The notes beneath the pieces were generated by a model that did no database searches, was not told the origin of the DNA, and saw only the letters and a program-made list of their open reading frames with translations. A DNA stretch of 64,000 bases from Cohnella zeiphila (lineage in GTDB: Bacteria > Bacillota > Bacilli > Paenibacillales > Paenibacillaceae): assembly GCF_014212055.1 (NCBI RefSeq), contig NZ_JACJVO010000019.1, positions 30,068 through 94,067 on the forward strand, given 5' to 3'. The translations under genes were made by a program, and so were the position numbers. Below are positions 42,066 to 49,822 of the stretch, in pieces (within the stretch, counting starts at the first letter, position 1; every line of letters starts with the position of its first letter).

Positions 42066-42384
42066 TGTCATCCCTCCTATGGTATAGAATTTCTCCTAAC
42101 GTCTCTTGCGTTCACGACGCCCCACCGACTTAAGAACCCGCAGGGTCCGGCCGCGATGAGGTTAGTCGGTGCGGGTGTGTCCGCTGAATTCACTTTCCTG
42201 CTGATCAATTCTCACGGACCGAGGAGCCGACAGGCTCCGATAGCGTGAAAATAGTGCTATGTGACGTTGTTTTGTGACGTTCATTTCTCCCCTGAAATTA
42301 TTATAACAATTTTCCTTTTAATTCCCACCATGTTAAAATGGATAGGAACACACGTTCTTTTATATTTTGTCTGGAGGAATTTAT
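42066..42384. other. Intergenic interval with repeat B, between divergent island genes
   Basis: 319 nt without a gene, mostly occupied by structured repeat B; it must also carry divergent promoters for the protease pair (minus) and vsr (plus), which could not be pinned down. Confidence 0.5.
42111..42249. repeat. Structured intergenic repeat, copy B
   Basis: 139 bp from TTCACG to CGTGAA. Nested stems visible: CCCACCGACT with AGTCGGTGCGG, GTCCG with CGGAC, and GGAGCC-GACA-GGCTCC; an outer AACGTC (42099) can pair with GACGTT (42262). Clearly homologous to copy A. Upstream TTTCTCCTAAC resembles, as reverse complement, the sequence GTTCGAAGAAG that ends copy A, as expected for cassette ends. Confidence 0.72.
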
Positions 42385-42792
42385 TTGAATGATATCTCTA
42401 AACAAAGAAGCATTATGATGGGGAAAGTAAAAGGCAAAAACACAAAGCTTGAGCAGTCTGTTTCTAAGGTGCTATGGAGGAAAGGTTTTAGATATCGTAA
42501 AAACGTAACTTCCTTATTTGGGAAACCAGATATTGCAATTAAAAAATATAGAGTAGTCATTTTCATTGACTCTTGTTTCTGGCATGGTTGTGAGTCGCAT
42601 TTCAAACTTCCATTAAAAAATCCAGAATATTGGAATAGAAAAATACAAAGAAATATAGCAAGGGACTCCGAAGTATCATCCTATTATTTAAACAACATTT
42701 GGATTTTAATAAGAATTTGGGAACACGACTTAAAGACCCATTTCGATTTATGCATATATTTTATTTGTAAGATGACAATTACTTCTCACTGA
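42385..42792 (+). CDS. vsr: Very short patch repair (Vsr) endonuclease, orphan
   Basis: A 135-residue protein with Vsr hallmarks: MMGKVKGKNTKLE at the start, GKPDIAI with metal-binding D49, VIFIDSCFWHGCESH (W66-H67), NPEYWNRKI-RNIARD, and a C-terminal WEHDLK. Vsr nicks next to T:G mismatches created by deamination of 5-methylcytosine. TTG at 42385 has GGAGG 7 nt upstream. It is the only plus-strand gene of the island. No cytosine methyltransferase gene is present beside it, which is unusual; the last ~20 residues run into partial repeat D. Confidence 0.88.
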   Translation: MNDISKQRSIMMGKVKGKNTKLEQSVSKVLWRKGFRYRKNVTSLFGKPDIAIKKYRVVIFIDSCFWHGCESHFKLPLKNPEYWNRKIQRNIARDSEVSSYYLNNIWILIRIWEHDLKTHFDLCIYFICKMTITSH

Positions 42793-42838
42793 CTGTGGGC
42801 TACATGGCCCGGTGCCTGAATACGTTGTTATCTGAAGT
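42793..42838. repeat. Partial structured repeat, copy D (3' end)
   Basis: GGGC-TACATG-GCCC hairpin, then GGTGCCTGAATACGTTGTTATCTGAAG. This resembles the right end of copies A and B (hairpin, CGTGAATA, GTT). The left part is missing, apparently replaced by the vsr 3' end. It finishes in GTTATCTGAA, the reverse complement of the sequence starting copy C. Confidence 0.55.
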
Positions 42839-42859
42839 CAAGCGCTTCTTTGAAATTGC

Positions 42860-43267
42860 TTAAAACGTATCCCCTTTTGCTCCTAAAGCTTTAAGGATTT
42901 GATTAAATTGTGTTTGAGTTATAATAGAGTACCTATTTAAGGTATCAAACTCTTCTCCGAATTTAGTAATGCCAAAATGCTCAGAGTCCAACCGCCATAC
43001 ATCACAATGTATAATTCTAATATTATCGCTATTTCGCCCGATCCAAAATGCAAAATCGGGCATGTTCTTTAAATCCTTAGGTTCTGTTCCTTTCCATTCA
43101 ATATTGTCGAGTATATTCTTAATCTCCATTATTTTTTTAGGATTATTGATTTCATGATAATTAAATTTATCTTTATACCACATAGTCTCTAGCTGCTTCT
43201 GTTTTACATTGCATCCAGTTATTAAGGTAATTATTATTATCAATGTAATTATGACTGTATATCTCAC
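42860..43267 (-). CDS. Small putative lipoprotein of the accessory island
   Basis: A 135-residue AT-rich gene. GTG start, a hydrophobic segment of Ile/Thr and the lipobox LITGC, so C19 would be lipidated. The mature part (DFAFWIGRNSDNIRIIHCDVWR, HFGITKFGEEFDTLNRYSII) was not recognised. The gene is bounded by GTTATCTGAA on the left and TTCAGATAAC on the right, an exact inverted pair, consistent with a single gene cassette. The start codon context is GGCGGA 6 nt upstream. Confidence 0.68.
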   Translation of the reverse strand: MRYTVIITLIIIITLITGCNVKQKQLETMWYKDKFNYHEINNPKKIMEIKNILDNIEWKGTEPKDLKNMPDFAFWIGRNSDNIRIIHCDVWRLDSEHFGITKFGEEFDTLNRYSIITQTQFNQILKALGAKGDTF

Positions 43268-43602
43268 ATTTCATCCGCCCTATGTCACTTGGTTTCAGAT
43301 AACTTGCTTCCTGCATGAATCGATGTTGAGCACGGAATGATCCAGCAACGGTCGTCCGGATCCCATCTTCGGTTCGACAAGCCACGTAGCGCGGTTAGTC
43401 GCTGAAGTTTCACTTCAGCTTCGCCTCCATCATAACAAAATCATCCAACATTCGGAATCCGCAAAAAGAAAGAGCCCGCACAGTCGGAAAGACTGAAACG
43501 AACTCCCCCTTTATCGTAAAAAAATCGCCCTTCCCGAATCAAAGCGCTTCCGTTAAAGTAGGAGGTGACCATTCGAACGACGCCGGGAGGTTCTCGCAGC
43601 CC
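43268..43602. other. Intergenic region with degenerate repeat C, right border of the island
   Basis: 335 nt without a gene. The first half holds a diverged copy of the structured repeat; the rest returns to the GC of the chromosome and precedes the MFS gene, whose promoter was not assigned. Confidence 0.45.
43294..43430. repeat. Structured intergenic repeat, degenerate copy C
   Basis: It starts TTCAGATAACTTGC and includes GCGGTTAGTCGCTGAAGTTT with CACTTCAGC, similar to GAGGTTAGTCGG and CCGCTGAATTCACTT of copy B. The middle is diverged and the right-hand CGTGAA arm is not found, so only part of the element is recognisable. Confidence 0.45.
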
Positions 43603-44862
43603 ATGACCGTGCCCCATCTCCAAAAAGCAAAGCCGTTCAGCGGCGGCGCGCCGATCGAACGTTCCCCCGTAGCGGTCTCGCGCGGGCAGCACCTTCTCTT
43701 CGTCGTCGCAACCTTGCTTTACTGGATGACGATGTACATTTATGTACCGATTCTGACGCCTTTCCTGCAGGATCGCGGCGTGCCGCTCGGAATCATCGGC
43801 CTCATCGTCGGCAGCTATGGGCTGACGCAGCTGGCGGTACGTTTTCCGCTGGGCGTCTACTCCGATCGGATGAGCCGCCGCAAGCCGTTTCTGATCGCCG
43901 GCATGGTGGCCGGATTGATCAGCTGCGGCTTGTTCGCGATCGGCAGCTCGTGGGAGACGCCGCTGGCGGGACGGCTCGTCGCCGGGTTGTGCGCATCGTC
44001 GTGGGTTCCGTTCACGGTGCTGTACGCCTCTTATTTTCCACCGGAAAAGGCGACCCACGCCATGGGCACGCTCAGCTTCCTGACGGTCGCCGGCCAGTTG
44101 GCCGGCATGAGCGCCAGCGGCTGGCTGGCGGACGCCGGAGGCTGGAACGCCGCCTTCCTGACGGGGATGGGCATCGCGGCCGTCGGCACGCTGACGGCGA
44201 GCTTCATCCACGAACCGAAAGGCACCGCCGCCCATCGGGAAAAGCCGTCGAAGGAAGCGAACGAAAAACCGCTTCTGATCCAAGCCTGGTCGGTCGTCCG
44301 CCGCTCCCCCATGCTTTTGGAAGTGGCGATTCTGGCGCTGCTGGCCCACTGCGTTCTTTTCATCACCATGTTCGGCTTTACTCCGCTGCAGGCGGTCGAA
44401 CTGGGGGCGAGCGAGTCGCAGCTTACGCTGCTTGTCGTCTCCTTCATGGTTCCCCACGCGTTCGTCTCGCTCGTGACCGGACGATGGATCGCCCCGCGTC
44501 TGGGGACGCGCCGCGTCATCGGGGCCGGCTTCGTTCTGAGCGCCGCCTTCACCGCGGCGATTCCGTTCGCCTCATCGCTGGCCTGGCTGTCGATTACCCA
44601 GATCGGGAACGGAGCGGCCCAGGCGCTCTATCTGCCGCTGCTGCTGGGACTCGCCATCCAGGACGTCCCCTCGAAAGACCGCGCGACGGCAATGGGCTTC
44701 TACCAGTCCATCTACTCCATCGGCATGTTCGCCGGCCCCTACTTGGCCGGTTGGCTGAACGACGGCGGAGGGCTGAAGGCCGGCTTCGCCTTCGGAGCGT
44801 GCGTTGCCCTGGCTGCCGCCGTCATCGTCTGGCTGCGAGCCCCGCGCGCCACGCGGCGATAA
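43603..44862 (+). CDS. MFS transporter
   Basis: A 419-residue permease with about 12 transmembrane helices. Motif A-like loop GVYSDRMSRRKPFLIAG between helices 2 and 3 and a second half-repeat with ATAMGFYQSIYSIGMFAGPYLAG. Resembles drug or metabolite exporters (YqjV/YfkF-like group); the substrate is unknown. ATG is preceded by GGGAGG at a longish 12 nt. It ends 9 nt from the convergent ECF gene, with no terminator visible between them. Confidence 0.85.
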   Translation: MTVPHLQKAKPFSGGAPIERSPVAVSRGQHLLFVVATLLYWMTMYIYVPILTPFLQDRGVPLGIIGLIVGSYGLTQLAVRFPLGVYSDRMSRRKPFLIAGMVAGLISCGLFAIGSSWETPLAGRLVAGLCASSWVPFTVLYASYFPPEKATHAMGTLSFLTVAGQLAGMSASGWLADAGGWNAAFLTGMGIAAVGTLTASFIHEPKGTAAHREKPSKEANEKPLLIQAWSVVRRSPMLLEVAILALLAHCVLFITMFGFTPLQAVELGASESQLTLLVVSFMVPHAFVSLVTGRWIAPRLGTRRVIGAGFVLSAAFTAAIPFASSLAWLSITQIGNGAAQALYLPLLLGLAIQDVPSKDRATAMGFYQSIYSIGMFAGPYLAGWLNDGGGLKAGFAFGACVALAAAVIVWLRAPRATRR

Positions 44863-44871
44863 CATATCTCG

Positions 44872-46695
44872 CTACGAGAAAAGGAGCCACAAGGCGCCCG
44901 CAATGGCGGCCGAGACGAGGACGAGAGCGGAATCCCGCTTTCGCCAGCGTTCGGTTCGGGCCAGGGCGGGCGTTTTTCGGCTGCCGACGCCGCGGCTCTC
45001 CAGCGCGAAAGCAACCTGCTCGCCCATGCGGAACAGTCCCAGCAGCAGCGGCATCGCCGTGCCCCGAATCCGGCGGATCGCCGAGCCTGCCGAGCGGCCC
45101 GTCTCCTTGTCCCGAGCGATGGCGAAACGGGCGAATCGCTGCCATTCGCTCAGGAGCACCGGAATAAAGCGGACGATCAGCGTGAGGGTCAGAACGATTT
45201 TTTGGGCGAGGACAGGAAGCGTCCCGCGTACCGATAGCAGCAGTTCCAACGATCGCTTCAGCCGCAGCGGCGTGATCGCCATCGCCAGCCCGAGACCGAG
45301 CAGCATGACGAGAAACGTACGCGCCATCGAATGAAGGGACATCCAGAAGGCATCGATGCGAAAAGTTCCGTTCCATCCGATCCCGGCCAGAGCCGACACC
45401 AGCAGCGTAAACAGCGCGAAGCCGAAGATCGCCGCTCTCCAGCGCCGCAGCGAGATTCGGCCGAGCGCCAAGGCCGCAGCAACGACCGCCCCGGCCGCCG
45501 CGACGCCGCTCCATTCTCGCAGCGCGAAAATCGCCAGCGATAGCATCACGTAGCTTAGCCAAACGGCACGGGGATCGAGCGATGCTAGCGGCCCCGTTCC
45601 CGCCCGGCGCGACGGGCTTCGCGACGTGCGCTCGTCGCGCTTTACCGCGCGGCCGTCTCCACCTGATCCGCGGCGCATACCCGCTTCGCCCAAGGAAGCC
45701 GCCGCAAGAGGTTCGGCAGCGTCAAGAGCTCCGCAGGGAACGTCGCGCGAGAAAGCCGCTCGTGGCTCGGCAGCGGCGCGGGACGCGAGAGATATTCGGC
45801 CCGCTAAAGCCAACCTTGCACCTGCGTCGGAGAGGGCCGCTCCTGGAACGTCGGGCGCCTCGCTCCCGGCCGCAGCCTGCTCCCTGCGAGCCCATTCGGC
45901 GGCAGCCGCAACCGGATCGAGCGCCAGCTCCGGGGGCAGCCCCCCGCGGATGAGCGATCCCGCCGCCGACAACCACGCCGGCAGCGGCAAGCCCGCCTCT
46001 TCCCAATAGTCCGGCCGCGCCAACAGCTCTTCCCGCTCCAGCTCGCGCAGCTCCCCGGCCGCGGTCAACAGCCATACCCGATCCGCCAGCTGCAGCGCCC
46101 ATTCGCTGTCGTGCGACACGATCAGGATTCCGCATCCTTCGGCCCGCTTCTCTCGCATCCGCTCCGCCACCAGATGCTGGCCGGCCGCATCCAGCCCCGC
46201 CGTCGGCTCATCCATCAGCAGCCATCGGGCCGGCGCCGCGAGCAGGCACGCCAGCGCCAGCCGGCGCTTCTCGCCTCCGCTCATCCGGAACGGCCCGCGG
46301 ACGCGCCAGCTGTCATCCCAGCCCACCGCCTCCAACGAGGAGCCGATGCGTTCGTCTTGCGCCTGCGCGGTCAACGAATAAGGCGCGAGAGCGGCACGCA
46401 GCTCCTCTTCCGCCGTTCGGGCGAACAGCTGCTCTTCAGGAGATTGCGCCGCGTACGCATACTGAAGCAGCGCTTGCCGGTTCAACCGCGGCGCTTTCTT
46501 TTTCCCGGGCAGCCATAACGGCTCTTTCCCGAAGCGAATTCGCGCTCCGTCCGGAGCTCTCAGCCCCGCCAGCTGCTCCAGCCGGTGCGTTTTGCCCGCG
46601 CCGTTCGGTCCCATGAGCACCGTGATCGTGCCCGGCCGAAGCTCCAGCACCCGCTCGCCGCGCGCCGCCAGCAGGGAAGGATAATCGTCACTCAC
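44872..46695 (-). CDS. ECF transporter ATPase fused to EcfT transmembrane component
   Basis: A 607-residue fusion. Residues ~15-235 form an ABC ATPase (Walker A GPNGAGKT at 29-36, signature MSGGEKRR, Walker B WLLMDEPTAGLD, H-loop IVSHDS). Residues ~236-375 are an Ala/Arg-rich linker. Residues ~376-607 are an EcfT-type membrane domain (LFTLLVSALAGIGWNGTF, LALAMAITPLRLKRSLELL region, ALESRGVG, the usual A-R-G coupling motif reading S-R-G). GTG start overlaps the upstream ecfA by 8 nt. With EcfA and BioY it should form a biotin importer. A joined ATPase and T component in one chain is uncommon. Confidence 0.85.
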   Translation of the reverse strand: MSDDYPSLLAARGERVLELRPGTITVLMGPNGAGKTHRLEQLAGLRAPDGARIRFGKEPLWLPGKKKAPRLNRQALLQYAYAAQSPEEQLFARTAEEELRAALAPYSLTAQAQDERIGSSLEAVGWDDSWRVRGPFRMSGGEKRRLALACLLAAPARWLLMDEPTAGLDAAGQHLVAERMREKRAEGCGILIVSHDSEWALQLADRVWLLTAAGELRELEREELLARPDYWEEAGLPLPAWLSAAGSLIRGGLPPELALDPVAAAAEWARREQAAAGSEAPDVPGAALSDAGARLALAGRISLASRAAAEPRAAFSRDVPCGALDAAEPLAAASLGEAGMRRGSGGDGRAVKRDERTSRSPSRRAGTGPLASLDPRAVWLSYVMLSLAIFALREWSGVAAAGAVVAAALALGRISLRRWRAAIFGFALFTLLVSALAGIGWNGTFRIDAFWMSLHSMARTFLVMLLGLGLAMAITPLRLKRSLELLLSVRGTLPVLAQKIVLTLTLIVRFIPVLLSEWQRFARFAIARDKETGRSAGSAIRRIRGTAMPLLLGLFRMGEQVAFALESRGVGSRKTPALARTERWRKRDSALVLVSAAIAGALWLLFS

Positions 46696-47584
46696 GTTCC
46701 AGCCCCGCCTTTCGCCGTTTCTCTGCCCATTCCCGCTCCGACATCGGAAGCGGCTCGGCCCAGTCGCCGCGCCGGTACATCTCCAGCGCCAGCTCCGCCA
46801 GATAAGGAAGGCGCAGGCCGCACTGCACGCAGGGCGACCTCTCCGCTCCGGGAGGACTTCCGTACAGGAACGTTCGGCCGTCCCCGTCGAACACGAGCCT
46901 TCCCCGGGACATCGCCATCACGCGATGCTCCGGCTCCAGCTCGTCCAGCCGCTGGGTCACCCAGACGATCGCGGCGCCGTTCCGGTGATGCGACAAAGCC
47001 AAGTCCCGCAGCGCCCTTCCGGCCGTCTCGTCCAGCATCGACGTCGCTTCGTCGAACACGAGCAGCGGGCCGCCTCCAGCCGCGGCCGCCGTCGCCGCGG
47101 CCAGCTGCCGCTGCCCTCCGGACAGCTCGGACCAGGGCAAATCCGCCAGCTCTTCCATGCCCGACAGCCCAAGCGCCGCCTCCGTCCTCTCGGCGAACAG
47201 GCCCGCCGGCTGCCCACTCCATTCGAGCGCGAATTGAATCTCCTCCCGAAGCGTCTCTCCGAATAGCTGGGCGTCCGGATTCTGCATCACATAGGCCGCA
47301 GGATATACGCCGGCGAAGCCCCGAGCCATCGATCCGGTCGCTCCGGCTTCCGGCAGCCCTGCCAGCACGCGCGCCAGCGTCGATTTGCCGCTGCCGTTCA
47401 CTCCGACGAGGGTCAGCCACTCTCCCGGCTCCAGGCGCAGGCTGACCGAATCCAGCCGAAGAGACGATTCCGGATCGTCGGGATCGGACCGCACCGACAA
47501 TTCATGAATCCGCAGCGCCTGTAGCGCCTCTGCCGATTCCGCGCCGAACGTTTCGCTGGCTTCGGGGATCTTTCCGTTGGACAC
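46688..47584 (-). CDS. ECF transporter ATPase (EcfA), biotin system
   Basis: A 298-residue ABC ATPase with Walker A GVNGSGKST, Q-loop YVMQNPDAQLFGETLREEI (the Q-N-P-D signature of ECF ATPases), LSGGQRQL, Walker B LLVFDEATSMLD and H-loop equivalent VTQRLDE. GTG at 47584 is chosen for GGGGAG 9 nt upstream; the in-frame ATG further upstream has no such site and lies near the operator. Divergent from bioY across a BirA-type operator, so it is the ATPase of a biotin ECF transporter. Confidence 0.88.
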   Translation of the reverse strand: MSNGKIPEASETFGAESAEALQALRIHELSVRSDPDDPESSLRLDSVSLRLEPGEWLTLVGVNGSGKSTLARVLAGLPEAGATGSMARGFAGVYPAAYVMQNPDAQLFGETLREEIQFALEWSGQPAGLFAERTEAALGLSGMEELADLPWSELSGGQRQLAAATAAAAGGGPLLVFDEATSMLDETAGRALRDLALSHHRNGAAIVWVTQRLDELEPEHRVMAMSRGRLVFDGDGRTFLYGSPPGAERSPCVQCGLRLPYLAELALEMYRRGDWAEPLPMSEREWAEKRRKAGLERE

Positions 47585-47632
47585 TTTTCCAAACTCCCCT
47601 TTCCAAGTTCGATCGCGCATGGTAAAATGCCA

Positions 47633-47667
47633 ATTGTCAACCACCAACCAGATACAAGGTTAACATT
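47633..47667. promoter_or_regulatory. BirA operator (biotin repressor site) between ecfA and bioY
   Basis: ATTGTCAACC, 15-nt spacer, GGTTAACATT. The arms are complementary at 8 of 10 positions and match the Firmicute biotin operator (TTGTTAAC-N14-16-GTTAACAA type). It lies 19 nt before the bioY start and about 50 nt before ecfA, so biotin-bound BirA could repress both transcription units. Confidence 0.82.
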
Positions 47668-47685
47668 CAGAGAGGGGCTTTGACA

Positions 47686-48321
47686 ATGAAATCTTCCTTA
47701 TCCCAGGAAAATACGGCCGAGCTGGCGCCCGTTCGCAGCCGGTCGGCGCGCTGGATCCCCGGCGTCGTCTACGTTGCGCTGTTCGGCGCCTTGTTCGTCG
47801 CGTTCAGCTACATCTCGATCCCGCTCGGGTTCTCGCCCGTGCCGATTACGCTTCAGACGCTGGGCGTCATGCTGGCCGGCGGACTGCTCGGCGCCGCTTA
47901 CGGCTTCTGGAGCATCGCAGCCGTTCTCCTGCTGACGGCGATCGGGCTGCCTTTGATCCATGGCAGCGGAGGACTGGCCGTCCTGCTCGGACCGACCGCC
48001 GGCTTTCTCTGGGCGTTCCCTTTCGCGGCATGGCTCATCGGGTGGATCAGCGACCGGCTGCTGCGGGGAACCCGGCGCCCGAGTCTGCCTCGCCAAATTC
48101 TGCTTGCCGTCGGCATCTTCGCCGGAGGCGTCATTCTCGTTTACATAGGGGGCGTTCCGTGGCTGGCTCATAAAGCCCACTATTCATTCGCCAAGGCGCT
48201 CGCGCAGGGCTGCTACCCTTTCCTGATCGGAGACACCCTCAAGACAATCGCAGCGACCGCCCTCATCGTCGGCTTGAAGCCGCATCTGCCCGGTTTCCGT
48301 TCTTCTTCCCGGCAACGCTAA
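47686..48321 (+). CDS. bioY: Biotin transporter substrate-binding component BioY
   Basis: A 211-residue integral membrane S component with about six helices. Family signature: FGALFVAFSYISIPLGFSPVPITLQTLGVMLAG... (VPITLQ-T), then LYGFWSIAAVLLLTAIGLP and GPTAGFLWAFPFAAWLIG, ending in ALAQGCYPFLIGDTLKTIAA. ATG at 47686 follows GAGGGG; an in-frame TTG two codons earlier is less likely. Binds biotin with high affinity; the divergent EcfA and EcfA-EcfT genes supply energy coupling. Probably repressed by BirA. Confidence 0.95.
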   Translation: MKSSLSQENTAELAPVRSRSARWIPGVVYVALFGALFVAFSYISIPLGFSPVPITLQTLGVMLAGGLLGAAYGFWSIAAVLLLTAIGLPLIHGSGGLAVLLGPTAGFLWAFPFAAWLIGWISDRLLRGTRRPSLPRQILLAVGIFAGGVILVYIGGVPWLAHKAHYSFAKALAQGCYPFLIGDTLKTIAATALIVGLKPHLPGFRSSSRQR

Positions 48322-48463
48322 CGCCATTGCGTCTCTGCATTGGGGACGAATGTACAAGCAAGCGGACGCGGGGCCGCATACGTTGAAGGATGGAAAGCGG
48401 TCCGGCCAGGCTTATGCGCCTCCCGTACGGTCCGCCATGTTCAAAGGAGCGTGAACCGAACGC

Positions 48464-49111
48464 ATGACCAAAGGAAGATTGGATCTCCAACACTCTCAGG
48501 TTCCTGCGAACTCCGTCTATTTGACGTTCAATAAGCTTGGCGGCGACAGCGGCAACTGGAATTCGATCGAAGCCGGCTCTGTGATTATCCTGCGCCATGG
48601 CCGATTGCAACAATCGTTTATCGTGCAATTTCGGCAGGACGAGGAAAGTTTCTTCACCTCGCTGGAGATGAACCCGGCGATCGCGAGATGGATGAAACTT
48701 CTGAATCAAAGGCGCTACGCCGTCTCGTATAACGGGACAACCCGCGTCATGACGCTAAAGGCCTCACCGTATAGTCGGGCTCCCGCCGTCTTGCGAGTCG
48801 GCGGAGCCTCCGGCCAAATCTTGATCGGGTACGAGCTGCAGAGCGCGCTCGGCATTCCCGAAAGATCCCGGCTTGCCATCGCTTGCCGGCTCGGTTCCAT
48901 CCGGCGCCGGCTGATCGTTCGAACACCCAGCAATCTGTTCGATCGCTCGTTCCGCTTGCCTGCCTCGACGATGCAATCGTTCGGACTGTTGGAAGGGATG
49001 CCTCTTGGGCTGCATTTCGACCAGAAGACGCTGACGTTGACGATGATACCGCTTCGCTCTTCCTCTTCCAACCCCGTCGTCTCCCGCAAAAATCTCTCGA
49101 AGGCGACCTGA
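48464..49111 (+). CDS. Hypothetical protein with duplicated β-barrel-like repeats
   Basis: A 215-residue protein. Its C-terminal half reads as a LPASTMQSFGLLEGMPLGLHFDQ-type segment resembling the N-terminal domain of YheC/YheD spore-coat-associated proteins (swapped-hairpin-like barrel: 'S..AL.L..G..L.L.YD...L.LGP'). A similar but weaker segment occurs around residues 110-140 (IGYELQSALGIPERSRLAIA). No ATP-grasp domain follows. No signal peptide. AAAGGAG lies 13 nt upstream, a loose fit. A bidirectional terminator follows. Function unknown; the YheC/D link is a weak resemblance. Confidence 0.6.
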   Translation: MTKGRLDLQHSQVPANSVYLTFNKLGGDSGNWNSIEAGSVIILRHGRLQQSFIVQFRQDEESFFTSLEMNPAIARWMKLLNQRRYAVSYNGTTRVMTLKASPYSRAPAVLRVGGASGQILIGYELQSALGIPERSRLAIACRLGSIRRRLIVRTPSNLFDRSFRLPASTMQSFGLLEGMPLGLHFDQKTLTLTMIPLRSSSSNPVVSRKNLSKAT

Positions 49112-49141
49112 GACCCGATCCGCCTTCCCGCCAAGAACATC

Positions 49142-49177
49142 AAAAAGGCGATGCGACATCGATCGCACCGCCTTTTG
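49142..49177. terminator. Bidirectional terminator between the hypothetical gene and ymcA
   Basis: AAAAGGCG-A-TGCGA-CATCGA-TCGCA-C-CGCCTTTT: a long stem with one mismatch, T-rich on either strand. It serves the plus-strand hypothetical gene and the minus-strand miaB-ymcA operon. Confidence 0.82.
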
Positions 49178-49219
49178 AATGATCGCGGGGCCTGATCCTG
49201 CACAGGCCCGTCCTCGATA

Positions 49220-49714
49220 TCAGTCGCATTGCTCCGGCGCTTCCGCCCGCTCCGCCGCTTCCAGATCCAGCTTCTCCGCCACGGTCTCGCGAATGACGCT
49301 GACGATCGACTGCAGCAAATAATTGACGTCGGTCTGGCTCTGCTGGAACTGCTGCACGACCGGCATCTCGTCCAGCTCGTCTTGGAGCGTCGAAATTTCC
49401 TGCTCGATCTTGTCCACCATCTGCTGGTTTTTGAACGTCGTCTGGAAGGCGACCAGTTCCTTCTGTTTTTTCTTGATCTGGGCGATCAGCCCTTGCACCC
49501 GATCATGGCGCTGAATGAGCTTCTCGGCCTTCTGATAGAGGCTGACTTCCTCCGACGTCGTGATCAGGCGAGCCAGTTCCTTCGCCCGTTCCATGATGTC
49601 TTCGCGAACGATCAGATCGCGGTTGTCGAACTTCGGAATGTCGTACTCCCCGCTCTCGATCTGGCAGTGCAAATCCTGCACGCGCTCTTTGGCGCTGTTG
49701 GTTGACGACGACAT
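49220..49714 (-). CDS. ymcA: YlbF/YmcA-family regulator (RicA)
   Basis: A 164-residue mostly helical protein of the com_YlbF family (MERAKELARLITTSEEVSLYQKAE, coiled-coil-like QIKKKQKELVAFQTTFKNQQ, VQQFQQSQTDVNYLLQSIVSVI). It lies directly downstream of miaB, exactly as ymcA follows ymcB in B. subtilis. There RicA, with RicF and RicT, forms an FeS-bearing complex affecting RNase Y action, biofilm, competence and sporulation. A short N-terminal extension and a Glu/Ala-rich tail ending in EQCD with a single Cys are visible. Confidence 0.88.
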   Translation of the reverse strand: MSSSTNSAKERVQDLHCQIESGEYDIPKFDNRDLIVREDIMERAKELARLITTSEEVSLYQKAEKLIQRHDRVQGLIAQIKKKQKELVAFQTTFKNQQMVDKIEQEISTLQDELDEMPVVQQFQQSQTDVNYLLQSIVSVIRETVAEKLDLEAAERAEAPEQCD

Positions 49715-49822
49715 GAGTCAGTCCCTCTCCTTTTTGCGCGGCCGGCCGCCCGCTGGCGTCTGCCCGTTTTCCGCGTCGTATGAATTCCGGTCTTCGAACT
49801 TCATTCCTGCGGCAATGCCCGC

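Noticed and set aside
41247..42249. CRISPR array
   Set aside because: Repeats A and B are about 140 bp, diverged, palindromic and separated by genes, not short direct repeats with uniform spacers.
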